Source: Asterella californica (taxonomy: Eukaryota; Streptophyta; Marchantiopsida; Marchantiales; Aytoniaceae). Taken from it: a stretch of DNA of 64,000 bases. The notes below the pieces were generated by a model. It saw only the letters and a list, made by a program, of their open reading frames with translations, had not been told where the DNA came from and made no database searches. Positions 54,605 to 64,000 of the stretch are shown here, in pieces. Both the position numbers and the translations under genes were made by a program. The stretch covers positions 1,407,501 through 1,471,500 of the forward strand of contig JAYKYS010000017.1 of NCBI GenBank assembly GCA_036924285.1. Direction: 5' to 3'. Every line of letters starts with the position of its first letter. The first letter of the stretch is position 1.

Positions 54605-55460
54605 TGTCGGAATGTAATCCGTCTACCTAGGAAAACGCCGAGCTTCTGGCTGTGCTTGTTCACTCAAGAGGTTGGCTTTCAGGTTACAACAGGAGCTATA
54701 AACACTCACACAGATGTGTAAGATCTAGTAATATACCCAGAAGGCAAAATTTAGGTCTAGCTGGCAGTAATAGGATCCGGCAGTGAACTTTGACACTCAC
54801 GGAGAGGAAAATTATGAAGGTTTAGACCTCTAAACTTCCCCTACATGCAAATGAGGTACTACTGAACTCACTGACGAAATTTCAGCCTGAGATCAAATTC
54901 TGACACGGAGATATGAACGGAAAAGTTCTGAGCAAGAAAACTACGGCAATTTCTGGTACCCTGATGGCTATTTCAACCTATAACAGGAGTTTGGCTCGAT
55001 CAATTTCGAAGTTTCTTACAGGATTTGCAGTTCACATCTTGCTGAACACTCCTGTGAAGTTGGGACTCCTGATTCTTTGTAGAACTCCAGATCTCCTTCC
55101 TTGAAGTCGCTGCTCTAGATTAAGAGCTTTTCGGACCCCCTCTGCTTCAGCGGTCGCCCTGAATTACTCAGTCACTCAATCGATATGAAACTTTTTGTGA
55201 AATCGTAGCCCTGCTGGCAGAGAACACAACCTCGAAGTTTTGAAGCAATTTCCTCAAATCTGCTGCGAGTGACACTGAAAACCCTAAATCCAACAAAAGT
55301 GATTCAATTCTAGCACAATCCGAACTTCAATTGCTCATAACTCCGTCTTTATTGACTCAAATCGATCGAAATTTTCACTGGAAGTGCTTGGCATGACGAG
55401 ACCTCTCTCCCTGTGCTCTCAGATTTCGAAGATACCTCACCAAATGCTCGAACTCCACTC
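54605..55460 (-). repeat. A2 5' LTR, truncated
   Basis: 856 bp from TGTCGG, colinear with 47363-48218. Homology stops at CTCCACTC, leaving out the outer 427 bp (U3 end) present in the 3' LTR. Gypsy F coding sequence follows directly. Confidence 0.9.
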
Positions 55461-55918
55461 CAAAGAAACCCATCCTGCAACATGAAGTTGTAGGCCTTCC
55501 TTCGAACTCTCCGAAACCTCTCATCCGTCCAACCTGTCTGCTTAACCATCGTACTAAGGTACCTCTCGATATCAAGCAAATCACCATCATACAACCCTTC
55601 AACAAACAACTCATCTTCCTTTCCTGTCTATGCAATCGAATAGAATTCTGTACCCACGTCGTCAATGTCTTCTACCATCTCATCCTTCCCATCATATAGA
55701 GCTCGAGATAACATATCCGCCATCAGATTATCCTTCCCTGCGATATGTCTAAACTCCGGGTTCAACGACTTGATATATGCGATCCATCGTAACATCGCAA
55801 TATCAGGAGTTGAACAATTCATGATCATCCTTAATAACGGCAAGCAATCAGTTTCAACCACCACTACTGCTCCAATCAAATACTCTTTCTCAGTTTTCAT
55901 AGCTGAAACAATACCTCA
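55461..55918 (-). pseudogene. Gypsy F RNase H end and linker
   Basis: Minus strand: SAMKTEKEYLIGAVVVVETDCLPLL, DIAMLRWIAYIKSLNPEFRHIAGKDN, MADMLSRALYDGKDE, then after a stop FVEGLYDGDLLDIERYLS and RRKAYNFMLQDGFLW. It is the upstream neighbour of the integrase fragment at 46966-47362 in the same family A/D2-like element. The left edge breaks into the A2 LTR, the right edge into the C LTR. Confidence 0.8.
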
Positions 55919-56863
55919 TATTTGTGTACTGCTAAACTTAGTAGTAGAGATCTTAAGAGGAGTTCGAGCATTTGGTGAGGAGACTTCGAAATCTGAGAGC
56001 ACAGGGAGATAGGGTTCGTCGTGCCAAGCACTATCAGCAAAATGTTTGATCGATTTGGAGCAATAAAGAAGGAGTTATGGCTGATTGAAGTTTGATTTGT
56101 GTCAGAATTGTAGCACTTCTGTTGATTTTGGGGTTTTCGGTGTCAATCGCAGTAGATTTGAGAAAATCGCTTCAAACTTTCATGGTCACGTTCACTGTCA
56201 GTAGGGCTACGACTGTCCTCAAATTTTCATATCGATTGAGTGACTGAGTAATTTGAGGCGACCGCTGAAGCAAAGGGGGTCCGAAAAGCTCTCAATCTGG
56301 AACAGCAACTTCAGAGAGCGAGATCTGGAGTTCTGTGTACAATCAGGAGGCCCAACTTCACAGGAGTGTTCAGCAAGCTGTGAACTGCAAATCCTGTAAG
56401 AATCTTTGAAAGTGATTGATCCAATTCTCTGTTCTAGGTCGAAATAGCTATTTGGGTACCAGAAATTGCCGTAATTTCTCTGCTCAGAACGTTTCTGCCC
56501 ATATCTCGACACTCTGATTTGATCTCAAGCTTAAACTTCGTGTGTATGGTCAGTAGGGCCTCATTTACATGTAAGAGGAGTTCTGAAGTCTGAACCATCG
56601 TATGTTTCTGATTCTGGACTGTTAAAGTCTGACCTGATTTCGCTAGTGCTAGTCTGACCTGATTTTTGCTTCATGAACATACTGAAGGGTCCATTCGACC
56701 TGAGTGAGTGTTTATACTGTTCCCTTTTGATCTGAAGCCTATCTCTGTAGTAAGCAACCATAGCCTGAAGCCCATTGCTTCCCTGAGTAGACTGAACACA
56801 GCCATCAAGCTCATATCACAGCCAGAAGGTTCCGCCCTTCCCAGGAAAACTCTCAACTCGACA
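55919..56863 (+). repeat. Gypsy C 5' LTR, partial
   Basis: Ends AACTCGACA before the primer-binding site. The left end is cut by F at 55919; the first 288 bp repeat the left piece at 46678-46965. Words such as GTTCGAGCATTTGGTGAGG and CCTGTAAGAA are shared with family A LTRs, so the families are related. Confidence 0.8.
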
Positions 56864-56865
56864 TC

Positions 56866-56883
56866 TGGTGCTTCCACTGAGAG
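56866..56883 (+). other. Gypsy C primer-binding site
   Basis: TGGTGCTTCCACTGAGAG two bases after the LTR, as in D1. Confidence 0.7.
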
Positions 56884-56932
56884 CTGTTAGGGTGATTGAT
56901 TGAGAAGGTTGAGTTTACTACAAGGAGAAGAG

Positions 56933-59052
56933 ATGGATCGCAAGGGCGCTGCTGCTGCTACTTCTACGGCTGCTGCATCTACGTCTACTGCAGCACCTGC
57001 AACGACAACATCTGGTCTTGATACGACTGAGATCCTGAAGACGCTTGCGGCCCTGGTCCAACAGCATCCGATCGTTGGAGGGGGTGAGTTGAAATCTACC
57101 AAGACTTTGCAAGCGATAGTGAATAGGTGTGGAAGGTTTGAGGGTAGAGATATTTCTAGATATCTGCGTGAATACAGAGGAGAGATGGAGCTGGTTAAAG
57201 TTACTGATATAGAGATGATAACCAGCTTTGAGTTAGCTGTAATCCCTGAGTTGCGGGACCAAGTTAAGGATGTACAGAGAAGAAATCTAGGTGTTTGGAT
57301 GAGTTTCGAGCGATCTCTTCGAGAGGAGTTTCTCGAAGAAGATTCAGAGAGAGTCACTAGGAGAACATTTCTAGACTGGATTGAGCAGCAACCTAGTCGG
57401 ATGATGAGCCTGAATGAGATGCTGAGAGAGTTTGATCGGAGATACCGACAACTCTCAACTCTTGAGAGGATAACCTTAGATGCTAGGAGAACCGAGCTTT
57501 TCCTGCAAGCTACCGATGATGCTACGGCATATCGGTTATGTTTTATGTTGACCGATCGATCTGCTGAAGGAGGGGTTACTACTGATTGGAGAAGAGTCGA
57601 GGATGCTATTGCCGTACTAACGCGGCAGAGGAGGGGAAGAGTGGCTGTGGGAGGACGTCCGCTTGCAGAAGTGACCGCTCAACCTCGCACTGCTCCTCAA
57701 GTACAGCAACCTCCGGCTTTGGCTCCTAGACCTGTTGTACCGGCTGCAGTACCTTTGATACCAGTGGTGCCAGTTCCTGCACAAAGGGCACCGGTTCAGA
57801 GACCTGCAGAGAACCATGGACAACAGAACCAGATCGAAGACTTGATTCGGCAGATGAGAGAACTGAAGGTGGAGTTAGCTGGACTGTAGAGAGAGCAGCC
57901 ACCGACGCCTGCTGCTGCACGTCCAAGAGGTGCTCCTGTTCGTAGATGTATCTGGTGTGACAGTCCTGACCATTTCCGAGGAGACTGTCAAGAGCTCACA
58001 GCTGCTTTGCGAGATGGTGTGGTTCGCTATCAGAACGGTAGGCTGCACCTTTCTTCTACTGGAGAGCCGTTGAGCACGCAGTTTGGGCGAGGAGGCATGA
58101 GAAGTCTACCTCAGATTGTTGCGGTTGCAGCCTCAACTGCGTTAATGGCACCGCTGGTAAATTCTGATGTATATGCTGGGCATATCGAGGTCTCTTCTAG
58201 TCTTACATTGCTAGATATGACTGCTGAGAAGAGTGTGGCTCCAGTTCTTTCTGAGATACTGAAGAGAGGAGCCGAGTCTATTCGTAGGGTCACAAGACGG
58301 GGAGATCCTGTAGATGCTGCTTCTATCAGAGCATTCTTGGATGTAGATAGACACGTTCAGTGGCAGGATGCTTCTGTGGAGGAAAAGAGGCGACGAGAAG
58401 CCTCTGAACTTGATACTGGAGTTCCTGAGGAGACTGGGGATAGACGGAGAGTCACAAGAAGACGAGCGGCTCTTCCTGAGGACATCCCGTCTACTTCTGC
58501 AGCTCCTCCACCTGCATCAGGTCCTATGGAGGACGTGTAGAGATCCCAGCAGGAGCCAACGACTGCTGGTAGACGGTTTATTGCCCAAGAGAAAGGGAAG
58601 GGACCGGCTTACAAGTTAGCAGCTGATATTGAAACTTCTACTGATCTGAAGAGCATCTTGGAGCAGAGGATACTAGACGCGCGAATCGAGTTTTCTCTTC
58701 AGGAAGTTCTTGGTATTGAAAAGAGGGAGTTTCACGAACTGATCATCGACATCATCAAGCGCAAGAGACAGGTGATGTCCGAGCAGGTAGAAAGCCAAAT
58801 GATAGATGTGGTAGGAGCTTCTGTGAATGATGCAGAGTTTGGGAAGGTGCATTTTCAGGAAGCTGATGACAAGGGATACCAGCAAGAAGCGTTGGTTGCT
58901 GGTACCAACACTATTGAGTTCGATGATGAGGAAGCTGGCGAGGAGAGTCCAGCTACTGATAGTGATTTCAGGAGGAGACATTGGGCTCGTGCTACAACTG
59001 CTACACGAGTTCGTCTTGGAAGTTTGGTTGAACCTGTTGCTGCTTTAGTTGG
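56933..59052 (+). pseudogene. Gypsy C gag
   Basis: ATG at 56933 (MDRKGAAAATSTAAAS). One frame with TAG at 57887-57889 and TAG at 58538-58540. Low-complexity Ala/Thr N-terminus; capsid part RYLREYRGEMELVK, EEFLEEDSERVTRRTF, LERITLDARRTELFL; a Pro/Val/Ala-rich linker; zinc knuckle CIWCDSPDHFRGDC; module AYKLAADIETSTDLK and FHELIIDIIKRKR; then HWARATTATRVRLGSL and VEPVAALV, where the protease begins. Right there (about 59052) the sequence jumps to pol, so protease and frameshift site are deleted. Confidence 0.88.
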
Positions 59053-60154
59053 CAGTCTTTTGTTCGTTGGCTGGATGATGTAGATAGGTTGATGGAGCAG
59101 ATGGGAGGTAGAGTGGTGATCCCTATCCACTCTCGTAAAGTCTATGAGGAGGTTGTCTCGTGCTTACAATCTTGTCTTCATCCGAGACTGGAGAGTGGAT
59201 GGAAGGATGCAATCTGCTGGTGTGGCTCTCGTGAAGAAGCAGAGGTTCACACGAAATACAAAACTGTAGCGAAGAAGGTGAAACCAGTGGTGACCCAGTT
59301 ACCTGTTGATTCACGACAGCAGATGGAGTTAGCGGCCACTGAGCCTGTACTGAGAGATCCTAAACAGATAAGACACAAGTTTACACACTCGAGCAACTCC
59401 AATTAGGAGGGGGTGGCTTCTTGACTGAAGTAGAGAAACGAGCTTTTGAGCAGATGATAGTTAACCTGGTAAGGCATTTTCTTTCTCAGCTGGAGAGATT
59501 GGTTGTGTGGATCCTAGTGTAATAGCTCCGATGGTTATCTTCACTGTTCCTCACGTACCTTGGGACTTGAAGCCGATTCTAGTCCCTCGTGCCTTACTAC
59601 CGAAGGTTATAAAGTTACTGAAGGAGAGGATGCGGATGGGTATTCTTGAACCATCTATGGCTCCGTATTCTAGCCGATGGTTCATAGTACCTAAGAAGAC
59701 AGGAGCCTTGCGCTTCATCCAAGACTTGCAGCCTGCCAACAACATCACGATTCGAAATGTTGGAACAAGACCTGTGGTTGATGAAGTAGCCGAGGCATTT
59801 GCTGGAAGATCTATCTATTCTATTGGAGATCTGTTTTCAGGTTATGATCAGTTTCAACTTGCTTTGGAGAGTAGAGACTTGACTATCATGCGTACACCTT
59901 TGGGGTTGATGCGGATGTGTACTCTTCCTCAAGGTGCGACAAACTCAGTAGCTTATATGCAAAACATGATGCATAAGATGTTACGAGAGTTTGTACCTGA
60001 GGTTACTATCCCGTTTCTTGATGATATCTCCATGAAAGGCTGTCCGGTGGAAGACAAGGACGAAACTATGACTGCTGATGGTTGCAGAAAGTTTATTGCA
60101 GACCACATCAGAGATGTGGAGAAGATTCTGATGCGCTTGGAAGAGGTACACCTC
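59053..60154 (+). pseudogene. Gypsy C pol, N-terminal half
   Basis: Pol linker (DRLMEQMGGRVVIPIHSRKVYEE, VHTKYKTVAKKVKP) in the -1 frame relative to gag, a frameshift at about 59390, then RT: VDPSVIAPMVIF, VPRALLPKVIKLL, RFIQDLQPANN, SIGDLFSGYDQFQL, LPQGATNSVAYMQN, FLDDISMKG. It ends at RLEEVHL, about 15 residues before the conserved block LSGAKS of its relatives. Confidence 0.88.
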
Positions 60155-61279
60155 TTTCGTGCACCTACCGCCTTGTTGCGCCAGCGGAAGCTCTAACTCA
60201 GTAGGTCGTAAACTTTACACCGCTAACCTGCAAACACAATCACAAGTTAGCGTCCATGCACCACTTACCTATCTTAGTTTGGTCCGGACCGGAACCGGAC
60301 CGTTTCCCTAATCATCAAGCTCAGCAGTTCCTAAGTCCTGACCTAGACCCACCTAGGTCGGTCCCAAACATGAGCAAGTCACAAGATGACTTGGGGCGGA
60401 CTTCCCATAAAGTCCAGGGTCCTAAACGGTGCCTCCAGCACACCTAGCGGTCCAACCGCCCGTGATGTCCGTCTGGGTCTAGGCTCTCGAAGGGTGGTCT
60501 AACCCGCCGACTCGTTCCCTAGTCTTGCCCCAGCCCTTACGTCGTTCCTAAGTCTAGACGTTCAAGTCTAGATCGGAACGTGCCTTGGAACTGGCCCAGC
60601 CATCACCTCATGCTCCTAGAGTCCGCCCGCCGAACCCTGGGGTCAGGTGACTCGTCCTGGCCCACCCAGGCATCAAGCCCCCCTCATATATACTTCTGGG
60701 GATCGGCGGCCCCGCCCTCCTCTTTGGTCCCTGAAAATTATACCACAATCCGATTGTGGTTCGGCCATAACTTCCAGCTCGAAGGTCAGATCGAGGAGTG
60801 TTATATATCACTGGAAAGCTCTCGACGAGACCTTTTCAACGATATCTCACTCGCCTCGAGATCTTATGTATAACTCCGTCCACGACCTAAAACGTCCCTG
60901 GAGCTCCAACACTAAGCCATTTTTCTGAAACCTGTGGTCCAGACCCAGGGTCGAACCCTGTGGTTCGTCTGCGTCTCGGACCCACGTCTCAGACCTATGT
61001 CTGAGACTCATGTTTCAGCCCATTCCCAGACTCGCCCCCTTAGGTCAGCGTTTCTCTGGGGCCCTCTTGGGTTAGGCCCTTATGTCATAACCCAAGGTTT
61101 CAACCTTGGTTCAGAGAACCACTTAGGGTTCATCTGATCCCGACTTCCCGGCCAAGCCGTTAAGTCTTACTCGCAGCGTTCACAACCTAGCGCAAGTCCG
61201 CCAGGGTTCTGTTGTTCGCGTCTGATCTTGAGAAGGGTTCTGTTGATCGCGCCTGATCTTGAGAATGAGGGACGCGACA
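60155..61279 (-). repeat. Gypsy G 3' LTR
   Basis: The right end is fixed: on the minus strand it starts TGTCGCGTCCC right after a polypurine tract. The left end is set by loss of gypsy C homology, so give or take about 20 bp. A 31-bp unit (AGGGTTCTGTTG..GATCTTGAG) is tandemly duplicated at 61203-61264. 60950-61020 has several GTCTCAGACC-type short repeats. Confidence 0.7.
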
Positions 61280-61295
61280 CTCACTCCCACTTTGG
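61280..61295 (-). other. Gypsy G polypurine tract
   Basis: On the minus strand CCAAAGTGGGAGTGAG, abutting the LTR. Confidence 0.65.
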
Positions 61296-62007
61296 AGGTT
61301 GATGCCCTCATCAACAATGATCCTTTAAGTTAACACCAAGTTCAAAATGGGTAGCCCTTGGCGTCAGAATTGCGTTCTGGTAGCTAACCCGCAATTCCTT
61401 TCTTGGCTTGAGTCTTAAGTTGTCGCTAGAACACTTAGAAAATTCCAACTAGTCTCGGGAAAAGCCTTACCTTTTTGGTTTACCCTAAACAAAACTAGTT
61501 GGCAACTTCTAAATATTCTACTTAAGACTCTAACTTGCTAACTATAAGTATTCACACCTACTTACAAGGTCCCTCGAAACTTACTTTCCGGTCGCAATCT
61601 GATTTGACTTAGACGCGCGACTAAGTTTACTTTGCAGTTAGAAAACCGCAAAGCAAGATTATCCCAAGCCCCAAGACAAGTATGAAAGTTCATACTTGCT
61701 TTGCCAACGCTACGGCAAACCTAAGTCTTGACATCAAGACTTAGTCTTGATTTAGATGCTTATCCAAACCAGCTCGCTTCCTTTGAGTGTGCTTCGTTCC
61801 TCCTCTTGACAACATCCTAGGCATCTGATCAGAACTAGTCATAGCCATGCACTAACAATACACTTAGACAAATTTTCAAGAAACAAAATCTTTATTTCCA
61901 AACACAAGTCAAAGCTACAAAGTCCATCGGTCCAAATCGCCTCAAGTTGCTACTCGTATGGTTCGTCGTTTCTTCACCCCTTGCTGGAAGGAGATGTCCT
62001 CATCTTG
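61296..62007 (-). other. Gypsy G 3' untranslated region
   Basis: About 700 bp between the pol stop and the polypurine tract. No ORF or domain recognised on either strand. Confidence 0.6.
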
Positions 62008-64000
62008 CTAACGTCCTTGTTGTCCTTGTCTCCGCTTGAAGAGGTCCAATGCTTCGCTCGCATGTGCGAGATCTTCCTCTAGCACCCAAGTTGCTTTCTT
62101 CAAATGGTAGCCACGCCATTTGACCAAGTACTCCATCCGGTTTGATTTGCGCCAAGATCGCAAAATGGACTCCACCTCATATTCTGCTTCGCCTTGCACG
62201 ACATCAGGTTGAGGCCTAAGAACCTGTTTGCGGTCCGGTCGCAAATCATCCTTGAAGTGTTTCTTTAATAAAGAAACATGGAAAGTCGGATGCAACTACC
62301 ACTCGCGAGGAAGGTCTAAGGTATAGACGTCTTTGTGCGGATTCTTGACAATGACAAAAGGTCCCGCAAACTTCGATGAAAACTTCACCGATATTTCCTT
62401 CGGAAGTGTGAAGTTTTTCGCACTTAACCATACTTCTTCGCCCACTTGGAACTTCACTTGCCGCCGATGCTTGTTTACCTGCTTCGTGTATCTTTGCTGC
62501 GTCTTCTCGAGGTTCTTCTTTACTTGCTCCTCGCGTCGCTGTATTGCCGCCACCAACTCTTCAGCTGATGTTTGCCGTGTTCTTGGTCGTGCCGATGTAG
62601 AACTCCTTGCAAGAGTCAAGTCAAGAGGCCCTTCTGGCTCACGTCCGTAAGCCAACAAGAAAGGCGATTCACCGATTGCTGAATGCTTCGTGGAATTGTA
62701 GCAATACTCCGCAAGACTGAACCACTCCGCCCAATCACTTTGGTCCGCGCTCACATAATTCCTCAAGTATTGATTCAGAACCGAGTTAACTCGTTCTGTT
62801 TGCCCATCTGTTTCCGGATGAAAGGCGGTACTAAATTTTAACTTAGTCCCCAATTTGTGGAACAAGTGTTTCCAAAAAGCACTTGTGAACTTAGAGTCTC
62901 TATCTGAAATAATACTCTGAGGTAATCCATGTGAACGCCACCAAGTATCTAGGAACAACCGAGAAGTCGTGAACGTTGTTGCAGTGTCCAAGGTCGGAGC
63001 AAACTTCGCTAGTTTGCTAAACCGATCAACTATCACAAAAATTGCGTTGTATCCATTCGAGTCAGGCAGAGAGGTAATGAAGTCCATGCTAATGCTTTCC
63101 CAAGGTCTGATTGGAATCGGCAAAGGATGAAGCAATCCTTGTTTCTTCTCATAAGAAACGTGATTCGCTTGACAGGTTACGCATGTTTTCACAAAGTGGG
63201 AAACATCGTCTTTCATGTGGGGCCAATAAAACTTTTGAGCGATTACTGCTAAAGTGGACTTTTCTCCTTTATGGCCTGATAAGGGCACATCGTGAGATTC
63301 TTTTAACAACTTGGTCCTAAGTTTTCCTTGTCCCACATAAACCCGACTTTGCTTGAACATGAGTAAACCATGTCTTAGCTGCATGTTCTGCAACTTCACC
63401 CCTCGCTTGAGTTGTTCCAAGTATTCCTTCGCTTGGTCATCACCCATGTAACCTTCACGTATTCGCCTCTCCAAGTCTGACTCCTTAGGATACATAGCTC
63501 GCAAAATCTGTGTTGACGATGGAAGATATTCCTCCTTGCGACTCAAGGCGTCAGGAACCACATTGTCCTTTCCCGCTTTGTGGATTAATTCCACGTTCAT
63601 GAGCGCCAAGGTATCATGCCACCGTAGTGGCTTTGGCGTCAGCCGATCTTGTGTCTCAAAGTACTTGAGCAAAATATTGTCAGTATACACTTGGGTTTTG
63701 TGGAGTCCCAAGTAATGCCGTCATTTCCTAACCACCACAAACAGTTCCTTCTCGTGAGTCGGCCATCGACTCTCTGTCCCAGATAGCTTCTTGCTTTCGT
63801 ACGCTACAGGTTTTCCATCCTGCACCAACACTCCGTCAATCGCATAGTCGTTCGCGTCCGTGTGCACCTCGAATGGTTTGTCGAACTCCGGCAGCTTCAA
63901 AACCGGCGCCTTTGACAAAATAGTGTTGATCGTTTGAAACGCATCATCCACCTCCTTGGTCCAACTTACCTGTGCGTCTTTGCCCGTCCAGTCCGTCAGT
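62008..64000 (-). pseudogene. Chromovirus gypsy G pol: RNase H, integrase, chromodomain
   Basis: One minus-strand frame with two stops (TGA at about 63718, TGG expected; TAG at about 62296). It enters from the right edge in RNase H (FEVHTDANDYAIDGVLVQ, WPTHEKELFVVVRK, KAGKDNVVPDALSR). Integrase: H2C2 finger (HDVPLSGHKG..CVTCQ), catalytic SMDFITSLP, ISDRDSKFTS and FHPETDGQTERVN, then the GPF-type FAGPFVIVKN. It ends in a chromodomain, YEVESILRSWRKSNRMEYLVKWRGY with the ATWVLEEDL block, which binds methylated histone H3 and directs chromovirus integration to heterochromatin. Gag, protease and RT lie outside the window. Confidence 0.93.

Larger units (their letters stand above)
47363..55460 (-). 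mobile_element. Gypsy family A, copy 2 (A2), inside gypsy F
   Basis: Minus-strand copy of family A with a complete 3' LTR (47363-48645) and a 5' LTR (54605-55460) lacking its outer 427 bp. Internal order: primer-binding site, gag-protease, pol in -1 frame, polypurine tract. It sits in fragment F (integrase to the left, RNase H end to the right). The missing LTR end together with missing F sequence points to one deletion across the right junction. The two LTRs align over 856 bp without gaps and with about nine mismatches that I can see, so it is older than the copia. Four or more stops make it inactive. Confidence 0.92.
55919..60154 (+). mobile_element. Gypsy C, truncated at both ends
   Basis: Plus strand: partial 5' LTR (55919-56863), primer-binding site, gag, a deletion spanning protease and the gag/pol junction, pol to just past the RT active site, then an abrupt end at about 60154 where the LTR of gypsy G starts. 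G may have inserted into C, with the rest of C beyond the window. Closest relative here is D1. Confidence 0.85.
60155..64000 (-). mobile_element. Chromodomain gypsy G (partial)
   Basis: Minus strand: 3' LTR, polypurine tract, untranslated region and the C-terminal half of pol with a chromodomain. Continues beyond the right edge. It abuts the broken end of gypsy C and probably inserted there; a target duplication cannot be checked without the other end. Confidence 0.85.

Overview
This window is almost entirely eukaryotic repeat DNA: at least eight LTR retrotransposons or fragments, many nested, in every orientation, with one decayed spliced host gene. I see no prokaryotic features, rRNA, intact tRNA or CRISPR array. 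Plant-type Ty1/copia and Ty3/gypsy elements, a chromodomain gypsy, an initiator-Met tRNA primer site and a gypsy carrying its own cytosine-5 DNA methyltransferase (a combination I recall from charophyte algae) suggest a large, repeat-rich streptophyte genome. A charophyte such as Chara is my best guess. That is inference, not proof.

Layout. 1-2315 and 7628-9370 are host sequence. They flank a young copia element (2316-7627, minus strand) with seemingly identical 309-bp LTRs and a perfect 5-bp target duplication. At 7741-8958 lies a spliced ADP-ribosylglycohydrolase pseudogene. From 9371 to about 25700 (minus strand) is the most interesting unit: a gypsy whose pol carries, in order, protease, DNMT3/DRM-like DNA methyltransferase, reverse transcriptase, RNase H, integrase and a C-terminal PHD finger. 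It is split by a plus-strand gypsy (A1, 15763-24156). 25641-28135 holds its leader, a tRNA-derived SINE-like unit and a fold-back repeat. 28136 to about 39400 is a chimera: the leader and gag of one gypsy (D1) joined at about 31250 to the gag-pol of another (D2). 39400-45790 is a region dense in GTCTTC/GAAGAC, with an unassigned gag-like ORF, an LTR-like stretch and a gypsy pol fragment (E). 46395-55918 holds a second copy of family A (A2, minus strand) inside gypsy fragment F, flanked by overlapping pieces of one LTR type. 55919-60154 is gypsy C, truncated in its RT. 60155-64000 is a chromodomain gypsy (G, minus strand) running off the right edge.

Shared biology. A1, A2 and D2 share an unusual layout: a gag-protease ORF followed by an RT-RNase H-integrase ORF in the -1 frame. 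An X XXY YYZ slippery heptamer (GGGTTTT in A1/A2, GGATTTT in D2) sits exactly where the two frames hand over. Their protease reads D-H-G instead of D-T/S-G. Most inactivating stops in the window are C-to-T or G-to-A changes, as expected from deamination of methylated cytosine. Nearly every element is dead by sequence; the copia is closest to intact.
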